A stretch of 64,000 bases of DNA. Source: Eurosta solidaginis (Eukaryota > Arthropoda > Insecta > Diptera > Tephritidae). The stretch lies in NCBI RefSeq assembly GCF_040869045.1, contig NC_090322.1, positions 193,005,477-193,069,476 of the forward strand. Reading direction: 5' to 3'. Below, piece after piece: positions 22,782-33,200 of the stretch; the first letter of the stretch is position 1; each line of letters opens with the position of its first letter. The position numbers were made by a program, and so were the translations under genes. The notes under the pieces were generated by a model that saw only the letters and a program-made list of their open reading frames with translations, was not told the DNA's origin and searched no databases.

Positions 22782-23806
22782 TTTTCAATACACCTTTTCC
22801 AGTTTAAATTCAGAAAATTACAATTCAAGTTCTGAATTTCCAATTTAAGTTAAGAAAATTACAATTCAAGTTCAGAAAATTACAATTCAAGTTCAGAAAA
22901 TTACAATTCAAGTTCAGAATTTTCATTTCAAGTTCAGAAAATTACAATTCAAGTTCAGAAAATTACAACTCAAGTTCAGAAAATTACAATTCAAGTTCAG
23001 AAAATTACATTTCAAGTTCAGAAAATTACAATTCAAGTTCAGAAAGTTTATCATTAATTGTTTCTTTCATGCAATGGAAATTAAAGTGTGTAAGATGGTA
23101 AATGTTAGCGCTAATAATTTGATACAAGGATACGAAGGCCTACTATATGTTAAGGAAGCATTGGACTTCTTAGCTCACTTAAATCAATTTTGCTCACATG
23201 AAGGAGATAGCTAAGAAAAAAACCCTTTCCTCTCTTCTCTCTCCTCTCCTCTCATAAGAGGTCAGTTACAAGGGCATCCAGCTATAATCTAAAGGTAACA
23301 AGCATTGATCTGCATTGAGTATGACAGCAGTGATATGGAGAAAACTTGGGGTACAGTATATCCAAGCACCCATTGTCAACGAAGCATCTACACTTCCGCA
23401 AATAACATATAACTACTAGATTATGTACATATGTAGTATGAATTGGCATAACTTTAAAAAAACAACAGCCTATTTAAAATTTTCTACATTTGAATTGCAA
23501 TTTTCTGAACTTGAAATGCAGTTTTCTGAACTTGAATTGTAATTTTCTGAACTTGATTGTAATTTTATGAAATTGAAATGAAAATTCTGAACTTGAATTG
23601 TGAATTTCTGAACTTGAATTGTAATTTTCTGAATTTAAATTGGAATTTCTTAACTTGAATTCTAAATTTCTGAATTTGAATTGTAAATTTCTTAATTTAC
23701 ATTGGAAATTCTGAACTTAAATTGTAATTTTCTGAACTTGAATTGCAAGTTCTTGAACTTGAATTGTAAATTTCTGAACTTAAATTGGAAAGGTGTAGAA
23801 AAAGTA
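22782..23806. mobile_element. Fold-back element: inverted arms of 21-bp tandem repeats around a ~430-bp core
   Basis: The left arm (about 22800-23050) is built of some ten copies of a 21-bp unit (AAGTTCAGAAAATTACAATTC). The right arm (about 23490-23790) consists of the same unit inverted (GAACTTGAATTGTAATTTTCT). The outermost sequences TACACCTTTTCCA and TGGAAAGGTGTA are inverted copies of each other. The layout is that of Drosophila FB/Galileo fold-back transposons. The core (23055-23480) has no convincing ORF and carries a pyrimidine run CCTCTCTTCTCTCTCCTCTC. No clear target duplication was found. Confidence 0.75.
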
Positions 23807-24054
23807 ATATTAAAACACTAGTGGAACTTGCGCAAATATACTGTTGCTGCTCTTGCTGTTACGTTTGTACGCATAAACCGATCATTAATAAACGGAGACA
23901 CCTTTTCATTTTTCATTAAAGTATGTTCGTTTTTTTTTTTTTTTTTTTGTTTATCAAAATTAAAATTACTCATCACTGTCGCCATAATAAACCCTGAAAT
24001 AAAAAATTTATATTAAAATCATTTTTTATTTTGTCGTTTTTTTAATAATACTAA

Positions 24055-24447
24055 CTACCTCTTTTTTGAGACTGCGCGCTTTGATTTGCGTCCAATTGGG
24101 TTAGAATAGTTTGTACGTGGCAATGATTCATTCACGAGCCGTTTAGTCTTTTTCGGCTCTTCGCGTAGCTCTTTGAATGATACATTCTCTTGTGATTTCA
24201 TACGTTTCATAAATTTATCGATAATTTCATCACATGACAAATTTACTTCTGGCTCCCAAGTGTCATGTTTCGGTCCGAAACCCTTCCAACGTATACGAAA
24301 AACGCGTTGATTTTTCTCTTCAGCATAATCTATAATCTTATCGACTTCCCATTCTTTGTTCGGATCAACACCTGATGTTCCCTTAGCTGCACGTACACCC
24401 TTCTTAGTAACTGTTGCACTCTTCTTATCGGTTTTGCTAGCCGGTTT
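24055..24447 (-). CDS. Double-chromodomain protein, exon 4 (second chromodomain and C-terminus)
   Basis: The acceptor TTCTTTAG precedes AAACCGGCTAGC. The exon is phase 0, 130 codons plus TAG. It begins with a Lys/Thr-rich linker and continues into the second chromodomain (EWEVDKIIDYAEEKNQRVFR, then IRWKGFGPKHDTWEPEVNL). The Trp-Trp-Phe set at the methyl-lysine cage positions is aromatic throughout. A basic tail ends SKRAVSKKR. AATAAA lies at 24025-24030 on this strand, 25 nt after the stop. Full gene description is under the exon 1-2 entry. Confidence 0.9.
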   Translation of the reverse strand, partial: KPASKTDKKSATVTKKGVRAAKGTSGVDPNKEWEVDKIIDYAEEKNQRVFRIRWKGFGPKHDTWEPEVNLSCDEIIDKFMKRMKSQENVSFKELREEPKKTKRLVNESLPRTNYSNPIGRKSKRAVSKKR

Positions 24448-25109
24448 CTAAAGAATTAAGTATTATGTAAGATAATATGAGGCATTACATGCCAACGCGG
24501 TCACTTTTGTTATTGTTGTTGTTGTACCAGTGAAGGATGTTAGAGTCGTTGGTTCCACATTACAATTGAAAATATGGTTGAATTCATATGGGGACACGTT
24601 AAAAGCGGGACATACATTGGGTATATCGGGGTCGATTCTGGATAAGTAAGAGTTTAACCTATTACAGTATCCAGATCGACCAACTGTGAGTTCCGGGAAT
24701 TTGTCTTTAAGAATGGGCATCCCTGGCATAGTAGTCCGACGACTTTGTGGATATATCTGAGGGCCTTTTCATGCTCCTTTTCTTCGTACGGCTGAATTAC
24801 TAAATGCCGGATTTTTTCATAGTCCTTACGGAGATGATTTCTTAAGTTCTCCAGTTCATGTATGCAGTTTCCTCTAGTGTATTTCTTTTAGGCTTGGCAA
24901 CCATATCAGGGACGCGCAGCATACAAGCGGCACGCCTATTGCTTTAAAAGTGGTATATAAGAGCGTTCCTTTACTTTTGCCCCAAGTGCTGCCCTCAAGA
25001 GACTTGAGGATTTTCTTACGGCTCTGGACTTAGGTACAATTGCGGTTGCATGCTCGCCAAAATGTGGATCTTTATCGAACGCCATAACCAATATTTTTGG
25101 ATGTAATAC

Positions 25110-25671
25110 AGTAGCGTGGTACGGTACCGGTACGTTCCGGTAACAAGCACCAGTACTAGCCCGACCATCTCGGGAACGATTTGGTATGACCACATGAAAC
25201 CTTCTAAGCCATCCCGCCCTCCCATTCCTCAGATCCATAAGGAACTTGGGGTCGCCAGAGCCTGGCTGTTAAAAAAACAGGATTCGCCACGGGTAGGTGA
25301 GGTTGACAATTGGGTTTGAGAATATATATTGCGCTGGCAACCCCTTGAAAGGGTTGCGCTACACAACCCCTTTAATCAATTTGGTATTTTGGTTGTCTTT
25401 CACGTCGGACATATCTGCCGCGGGTATAAGCTCCCTAACACGCTGGGGTGTAGCGTAGCCATGTTGTTGTTGTAGCGATAAGGTTACTCCCCGATGGCTT
25501 TGGGGAGTGTTATCGATGTGATGGGCCTTTGCCGGATATAGATCGGGTACGCTCCGGTAACACAGCACCATTAAGGTGGTAGCCCGACCATCTCGGGAAC
25601 GATTTATATGGCCACATTAAACCTGCCATCCCTCCTTCCCCACCCCCAAGTTCCATGAGGAGCTTGAGGTC
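25110..25671 (-). repeat. Two inverted (CAA)n SINE-like copies, truncated
   Basis: One diverged copy covers about 25110-25444 and lacks its tail. A second, about 25459-25671, starts with the tail complement GTTGTTGTTGTAGCGATAAG and lacks its 5' half. Both lie within the jockey element. Confidence 0.75.
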
Positions 25672-25884
25672 ACGTAGCCATTGACGTGGACGTTCAATAT
25701 GGTCGACATTTGCCATGTCCTCGTTGTAAACAAGGTCGTCGAAGATTTGATCTGTGACAGTGTCAGATTTCGCTAGGTGAATAAACTTAACTTTAAGGAA
25801 TAGGGACATAGTCGTTGAATTTATAGCATAGCCCATCGATGGATGGGCCTAGACCTTTTGCCATTATAGTGCAGTCATCGACGT

Positions 25885-26303
25885 TGTTTTTGTTGCTGTT
25901 GTTGTTGTAGCGATAAGGTTGCTCCCCGAAGGCTTTGGGGAGTGTTATCGATGTGATGGTCCTTTGCCGGATACAGATCCGGCACGCTCCGGTAACACAG
26001 CACCATTAAGGTGCTAGCCCGACCATCTCGGGAACGATTTATGTCACCACGTTAAACCTTCAGGCCATCCTTCCCTCCCCACCCCCAACTTCCATGACGA
26101 GCTTGGGGTCGCCAGAGCCTCGTCTGTTAGTGAAACAGGATTCGCCGCGGATAGGTGAGGTTGACAATGGGGTTTGGAGAAGCTATATATTGCGCTGGCA
26201 ACCTGAAGGGTTGCGCTACACAACCCCTTGAATCTGGTATTTTAGTCGCCTCTTACGACAGGCATATCTACCGCGGGTATATTCTGACCCCCTAACCTGC
26301 TGC
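25885..26303 (-). mobile_element. (CAA)n SINE-like element inserted in the jockey catalytic box
   Basis: Full-length inverted copy with a perfect 13-bp duplication CAGTCATCGACGT (25872-25884 and 26304-26316). Read on the minus strand, the duplicated target encodes the YVDD box of the jockey reverse transcriptase, which is therefore split. Confidence 0.9.
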
Positions 26304-27028
26304 CAGTCATCGACGTAGGACACAATGGTGACTCCTTCTGGTAGGGAAAGGAGCTTCGATATGTAAAAGTTAAACAAAAGTGGGGATACGCCACCAAGTT
26401 GTGTAATTCTGATGGGTTTTGATGTTACGTTCCTGAACTGCACCGATACCTGTCGACCACACAGATAATTTGAGCCCTTCCAAGTTTTGAAGTAAGTGCT
26501 GTAGTTGATTGGTGACTACTGGTGAAAGAAGAGATATTGGTACAAATGAGGCTTCTACGTTAGCTGGTTTCCCTGGCTTTAGTAGCGGCACAAGCCTCGC
26601 TATTTTCCATTTTACAGGGATGACAGGAGTGCACAGACAGGTTGAAGAAAACGCCATAGATATTTTAATCCGGTCACTTTCGTCAAGGAGTGTGTTTAAC
26701 TTGTGTTACTCCTCGTGTCCCAATGACACGTGAACTAGATACGGATAGAGATTTAACATGCAAATGCAACAACAATGTGAACCATATGGTCATTGGAACA
26801 CGAGAGCTATTAACTTTAGTGCCCCGTAACTGGATAACGTCGTTAGTTAACGAGTCTTGGAATTTTGATGAAATTTGGTAGGATTGATGGTAATGGGGGC
26901 ACAAACATGTATGTGGAATTTTCTCCAATGACATTTTTTTGACACCCATTTCATCAAAATCCCAAATTTCGTTAACAAAAGTGGCCGCGTTGATATTACA
27001 CCAACATGGGCGGCAATGAAAAATGTAC

Positions 27029-27172
27029 CTTATTATTATATTTTTCAATTATATCTGGACAAGATAGAGTATCTTCGGGTTCCCAGGTATCATCATCCTT
27101 AGTATAGCCCTTCCAACGTATTAAATAATAAGTCATACCATGTTCCACTTTATGACCCACTATATCCTTTAC
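27029..27172 (-). CDS. Double-chromodomain protein, exon 3 (first chromodomain)
   Basis: Exactly 48 codons, phase 0 at both ends. The acceptor is CGTCTTAG and the donor GTACAT. The translation starts VKDIVGHKVEHGMTYYLIRW and continues with KGYTKDDDTWEPEDTL, the core of a chromodomain. The first cage aromatic (Tyr of VYE) is encoded by exon 2, 29 kb away, so the domain is split by intron 2. The Trp and Tyr of RWKGY complete a Tyr/Trp/Tyr cage. Confidence 0.9.
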
Positions 27173-27605
27173 CTAAGACGACAAACATAGAAATAATCGT
27201 TTAGTGCGATACACTTTAAACTTATGATTCTATAAACAAAAATGATAGAACTTTACAACGACCTTAGTACTCGTATTTAATAATAGCTTTAACCGGGTTT
27301 GACTTATAGCGTATAAAACTCTAAAAAATAAATACATGGGGAGGCTGTGCGCCTTCCTATTTCGAAAAAAGGTGTGGCTATCGTCCGACTTCATTCTCAG
27401 CTATGTATGTACGAATAAAACGAAATTCCTTGCCTTTCTTTTAAATGCATCTGATAGCACACCTTTGGGTGCGGGACGTTCGCGTGACTCGATTTCTTAA
27501 TTAATTAAGCAATAAAAATTTTTGAATTAATCCCGATGCCTGGCGTTTTGTTGAAAACTAAAAAATATTATGAGAAGATATTTTGAAAAAAACGAAAAAG
27601 TCATA

Positions 27606-27860
27606 TATGCATATATGTAATACTCCTATATTGCTACAAAAGGCTAGGTACATTCCCAAACATCAGAGTGCCGATATATTGTTGTTTAAACGTTTTTGCT
27701 TTTGTATTCAATATAGGAGTATTTGTAGCAATATAGGAGTATTACATATGTATATGGAAAAAGTACACCGAATCCCTTCGAAACCGGGGGTCGGATTTAT
27801 AGTATTTTTGCGCGGCCGCGTGTAATAATTTACAACAGGGGCGACTGCTAACACGCGTCC
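27606..27860. repeat. Small fold-back repeat next to a MITE fragment
   Basis: ATGTAATACTCCTATATTGC near 27615 is repeated inverted near 27730 (GCAATATAGGAGTATTACAT), around about 80 bp of unrelated sequence. At about 27760-27860 follows a fragment of the long-TIR MITE family (AAACCGGGGGTCGGAT, ATAGTATTTTTGCGC). The rest of 27173-28190 holds nothing else recognisable. Confidence 0.6.
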
Positions 27861-28803
27861 AAGGCACAGTGTAAGTTTTTTCACTTTTAGGATGCCAAAA
27901 GTCCAAAAAACAATGTTCTCCAATCTCAAAAATGTTTTGACATGCAACAGTATAATAACCAAATGCTAAGAAAATGTATACACAGCAAAGTAAAAAACCC
28001 ATGATCACCATGATAAGCATTATGAAACTTGGATAATTGAAACAAGTGTAAAAATCATTTCACAGTCCAAAATTGTTGACCAATTCTGTGGCCACGTGGT
28101 AGATTTTTCGATAACTGTTTTGACTTCAAACTATTTTATTTAACATACTTGGCTAGTTTATAACAGCATTGGTAAGTCTCAGCCATGTACGCATTTTTTA
28201 TACCTTTCATGAAAATGAAATGGTATATTAATTTCGTCACGAAACCGAAAATTGTAAGTCCTTAAAGGAAAATAGATAGACCCACCATTAAGTATACCGA
28301 AATAATCAGGTTGAAGGGCTGAGTTGATTTAGCCATGTCCGTCTGTCCGTCTGTCTGTTCGTATGCAAACTAGTCCCTCAATTTTTGAGATATCTTGATA
28401 AAATTTGGTGAGCGGGTGTATTTGGGTGTCCGATTAGACATTTGTCGGAACCGACCGGATCGGACCACTATAGCATATATCCTCCATACAACCGATTTTT
28501 CAGAAAAAGAGGATTTTTGTAATATCTTACCCAATTTAACAGATTGAAGCTTCAAACTTCACCATATACTTTCGTATATTGCACGTATTGTTGCCTGAAA
28601 AAATTGATGAGATCGGTCGTATATATAGTATATATTCCTCACAACCGATTGTTCAGATAAGAAACTTTTCGTAATTACTGCCCTATTTTAAGAGCTAGAG
28701 GCTTCAAATTTCAACGAATACTTACGTATATAGCATATATTGTTGTCTGAAAAAATCATAAAGATCGGTGGTATATATAGTATATATATGGTGGTATATA
28801 TAG

Positions 28804-29301
28804 TGTTTAGGCCCAAGGCCTAACTTTTACTTGATTGACGGCGCCCCTCCCTAACGTTTTAATAAGATTTCCAGCCACCCACACTCACGCCGCATTTGTG
28901 TGCATGCATGCACATGCATGCGTTTCATACGCATGCATGTGTGTGTGCAGGTTGTCAGCACCCATGCACGTATATGTGGGGGCTGTTGTGTGTGTGGCTT
29001 TTTTCCCCTCCTTAATACCAGAGGACCTTTTCGCGGCTTAGCGGTTGTCCTCAACGGCACAACCGGTCTCTTTTTCGATTGACCGCCAAGCAGTTCACAT
29101 CGCCCAGGATCACCATCGTCCAGTTATACACAAAGGTAATATTGTATCCTCTTTTACATTTCCACACACTCAAATTAAATATTATTTTATAACGAGGAAT
29201 TCCTCTTTGTGTACTTATTTATTTCTTTTTGAGTGAACCTTCCCGAGATCGACCCTTGTGCGCCTACCCACTGCCGGTTTACGACGCACTCAGGCCGAAC
29301 A
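28804..29301 (+). repeat. 5' LTR of the 16.5-kb unit (498 bp)
   Basis: It starts TGTTTAGGCCCAAGGCC and ends CTCAGGCCGAACA. It is identical by eye to the 3' LTR except for one base (ATACCAGAGG here, ATACAAGAGG there). It contains a purine/pyrimidine-alternating CATGCATGCACATGCATGCG stretch. Short ORFs inside it are repeated in both LTRs and are not genes. Confidence 0.93.
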
Positions 29302-29302
29302 T

Positions 29303-29320
29303 TGGTCCTTACTCCCCGAA
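29303..29320 (+). other. Candidate primer binding site of the 16.5-kb unit
   Basis: TGGTCCTTACTCCCCGAA begins 1 nt after the LTR. Its first eight bases equal those of the tRNA-Tyr site of BEL-A at 9822, but the rest differs, so the priming tRNA is uncertain. The leader that follows (29321-30282) contains an imperfect inverted repeat (GTGAGCACC near 29678, GGTGCTCAC near 29912). Near 30040-30165 it also holds three imperfect repeats of about 45 bp (GTTGTCGCTGCTGTAACAAA type). Confidence 0.5.
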
Positions 29321-30282
29321 AAAGGAACTAAAAGCACCTACAAATTACAGTCCACAACGCAGCACAATTTTGCCTACTAGACAATTTGCCGAAGGATTTT
29401 GTCAAAAAAAAAAATTTATTTGCCACCAAAAATCGACAAGGAAAAAGTTGGAGGTTTACATTGTACATAGGTGACCAGAGCCACAGCATATTTGCCAACC
29501 ACAGCACAGCACAATCAACTTTTCCAGCACAAAAACCGATAAGAAGTAAGTGTTATATTTCTTGCCACTTTTTTTTTGAGTGTTGTTTTTTTTTTGCAAA
29601 ATAAAGAAAAAAAAAAACCCGTGTAGTGCGCGAAAAATTAAAATCAAAAAAAGAAGTGAAAAAGTGAAGTTATTTAGTGAGCACCATTTTTCTTTCCAAT
29701 TTCAAAAATTAAATCACTTGGTTTATTAATTTTATTTCGATCCTTGTGATTATCTGGTCTATCCCCCCACCAGTGGTAAGGTTTTCCAGACACAACACAA
29801 GGAAGAGGGTTACCTAACCTCATTTTCCGCACCATACTAAATAGTTTTGTGTTGTTGTTTTTTTGCACATCACAAACACGAAATTGAGTTCAATTTAATT
29901 AATTAATCCGGTGCTCACTTCACTTTTTAAACACTATTTACACTTTTTTTTGCGCTTGTTTTGCAATATCGCACGCATTTTTTCACTTTTTCAAAAATAC
30001 ACCTATTATCTGTGGAGGTGGCGAGTGGTCCCCCTTTTTTTGTTGTTGCCGCTGAGACAAAGTCTGTAAATTAAACCTTTTGCGGTTGTCGCTGCTGTAA
30101 CAAAAAGTCCATAAAGTAAACCCTTTTCGTTGTCGCTACTCTGACAAATTCTGCAATAAACAAAATAAATAATAAACTTCGAATTTCAGTAGTGTTTATT
30201 TACGGCTGGGCAGGTATTTTTACTCTAAAGCGTTCCATTTCTATAATCGGCAATTTTCTCGTTAATAAACGTAAATAAAACA

Positions 30283-33200
30283 ATGGAAACCTACATCCGT
30301 TTAGCAGAATCAATCGCAGAGTTTGATAAAGATTACAGCCTTATTCCGGAGAGCGACCATAGCAAACACACCCTTGCAATACAGCAGGAAGAGTTGCGGC
30401 TCTTGTGGAAGAAGGTAAAGTCTGCGTTTGATTCGCTATTGGGATCTGATGAGGTGTCAGCGGATGACGTTATGGCGATCAGAAAGAAGCAAAAGGCAGC
30501 ATACGCAATCTACGTGCGATGTTCAGCGTCTATATCTGCTGAGGCAGAAAAATACAAGAAGGATGAAAAGAACGTCAACCCTGAGCAAGAACCTCATGGG
30601 CATAAAATTCGCCTCCCTGCTTGCGATACGGAAGTTTTTAAAGGGGATTATCTGTCTTGGCCAACTTTTCGCGATCTTTTCACGGCAATTTATATAAACA
30701 ATTCCAGCTTGAAAGGGGTGGAAAAGTTATTCCATCTCAACAACAAAACGCAGGGCGAAGCAAAAGATATCGTTAAAAAATGCCCCCTCACAAATGAAGG
30801 TTTCGAGATGGCCTGGAAAAACTTGTGTGAAAGATACGAAAACAAACGTATCTTAGTTAACACACAACTACAAATTTTATTTAACTTAAAAAAGGTAGAA
30901 AGTGAGTGTGGCAGTTCAATAAAAAAGCTGCAAAATGATATAAATAATTGTATTTCTTCCCTCAAATGCCACAAAATTGACACTTCCAATTGGGATGCAA
31001 TCCTGACCTATCTATGCTCAACCAAGTTACCAGAGAGCACGCTGGCTCTTTGGGAGCAAAGTATAGACCATAAAATGGACATATCCAAGTGGGAGGATAT
31101 GGATAAATTCCTGTCTAATCGGTTCCAGACACTTGAAACAGTGTCTGGTTTTACAGGGCATGCCACTTCGAAAGTGCAAAAACCAAACGCGTCGCGACAA
31201 TCAACGGAAACCCCTACGAAAAGACTTGGTGCTTTTCAAACGAAAGTATCCAAGCAAACAATAAAATCAATTTGTAAAATGTGTAAATCCCCTGAACACA
31301 GATTACGCAACTGTTCACGCTTCTGCGACTTAACCCCAGTAGAAAGGATTAAATTTATAAAAGCCACAAGTGGCTGCCTGAATTGCTTATCCCCAGGACA
31401 CACCGTGACGAAGTGCACCAGTTCCTACAACTGTTCCAAATGCCACTCTCGTCACCACACGCTCCTGCATGCGGATACATCTCAGCACACGGCTGTACGC
31501 AATCCTTTCAAAGATGCGGATAATAGCCCAACAACTTCGGCACAGGCGCGACAATCTGCGAACCAGAATGTAAAATCCTGTCATGCCAATTCCAGCACAG
31601 GCGTGCTATTAGGAACTGCACGCGTACACATTCGCCATAATGGTACCGACTTCTCCTCACGGGCATTAATTGATTCAGGGTCTGAATGTTCCTTTATAAC
31701 TGAAAGACTGAAACGCAGAATCAATTTGCCAGCGAGAAAAATGCATGCCCAAGTTTCAGGCATCACAAATTCGGTGTCAGCCCAGGTGAAAGAAGCATCC
31801 AAAATTGAATTACGTTCACCAGTGGATGCCTGCTTCAGCCTGACTACACCCGTTCTAGTCCTAGCCAAACTCACTGGGAATCTTCCATCCTGCCATATCA
31901 ACGTCATGACTATGCAGGCATTCCCAGACTTGGTTTTGGCAGACAAGAGGTTCTACATCAACGAAGATGTAGACCTCATACTTGGAGGAGACATATATCC
32001 CCAAATTATACTGAGTGGTCTGAAAAAGAATGTACTAAATACACTTTTGGCCCAAGAGACAGTGTTCGGTTGGATACTAACCGGTCGCATCGAAGCACCG
32101 AGTCCGACGAAGAGCATCATGTCATTCTACAACGAGGTTGCGTTGGACAACCAATTAAAAGCTTTCTGGGAGGTAGAAAATGTTCCCAAAAACAAAATGC
32201 TTAATGAAGAAGAAAGGTATTGTGAACAATTATTCAAGGACACAACAAAACGTGATGAAAGTGGAAGATATACAGTCTCGCTACCATTCAGGCAGGATTA
32301 CCCTGAGAATATTAAATTAGGACCGTCCCTAAAGCGCGCATGTTCACAATTCTTCAGAAATGAGGGGCGATTACTAAAAAACCAAGAGTTAGGGAAAGAA
32401 TATGTTCGAGTGTTATCCGAATACGAAACGCTTGGACATATGAGAAAAATTAAAAATAATGTACCATCCGACGATTCGGATAATTATTTCCTGCCCCACC
32501 ACGCCGTTGTAAAGGCGGAAAGTACCACTACCAAGGTGCGCGTCGTCTTCAACGCGTCAAGTCCGACAGCAAATGGCATTAGTCTAAACGACATACTCCA
32601 CCCAGGTCCAGTACTCCAAGCAGACTTGCCTATTTTAATTTTACGTTGGCGACTGTATCGCTTTGTCTTTAATAGTGACATAGAAAAGATGTATAGGCAA
32701 ATTTGGGTGACCGATAATCACGCCAAATTTCAAAGAATTGTCCATCGAACATCCCCCAACGAACCCATCAGTCTTTACGAACTAAAGACTGTCACATTTG
32801 GTGTAAACTGCGCCCCCTACCTTGCGATACGGTCACTTCTACAATTGGCTAATGATGTAGAAAATACCCACCCAATAGCATCGGGTATATTACGCGAAAG
32901 TATGTATGTCGACGACGTTTTATCTGGAGGGCATACAATAGCGTCAACTATCAAAGCAAGGAACGAGATTCGCGAAGCATTACACTCAGCTGGCTTTCCA
33001 TTGCGCAAGTGGACATCCAATTGTGAGGAAGTCCTTCAGGACATCCCCAAAACGGATTTGCTCAGCGAGGACTTCCTAGCGTTTGAAGAGGCTAGCTCGG
33101 TGAAGGCACTCGGAATACGATGGAACGCGCATTCAGACATGTTTTACTTCACCGCAGGAGTTTTAGAGAAGGGCGAGAACATCACCAAACGCGCAATCCT

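Larger units (their letters stand above)
24470..26660 (-). pseudogene. Jockey-clade LINE in intron 3 of the chromodomain gene, broken by SINEs
   Basis: Three separated pieces (24470-25110, 25673-25871 and 26317-26660) read on the minus strand as jockey ORF2. The pieces show PLLKPGKPAN, then GVTIVSYVDD, the catalytic box, with DCTIMAKGLGPSIDGL beyond the SINE, and near the 3' end CPAFNVSPYEFNHIFNCNVEP. The 3' end carries ACTGGTACAACAACAACAAT, a (CAA)n-type tail. Between the pieces sit inverted SINE copies. The last piece is frameshifted and the upstream ORF is missing. The rest of the intron (26661-27028) is unremarkable. Confidence 0.8.

Noticed and set aside
22800..23790. Regular 21-bp repeats as a CRISPR array
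   Set aside because: There are no spacers, the arms are inverted and the genome is eukaryotic. It is a fold-back transposon.
24055..27172. Exons 3 and 4 as two separate chromodomain pseudogenes
   Set aside because: Splice sites, phase-0 junctions and the missing first strand of chromodomain 1, which is supplied by exon 2, fit one gene better.
28835..29041. Cys/His-rich small ORFs in the LTRs (also at 44850-45056)
   Set aside because: They occur in both LTRs and on both strands of a CATGCATG-type low-complexity stretch. No family resemblance.
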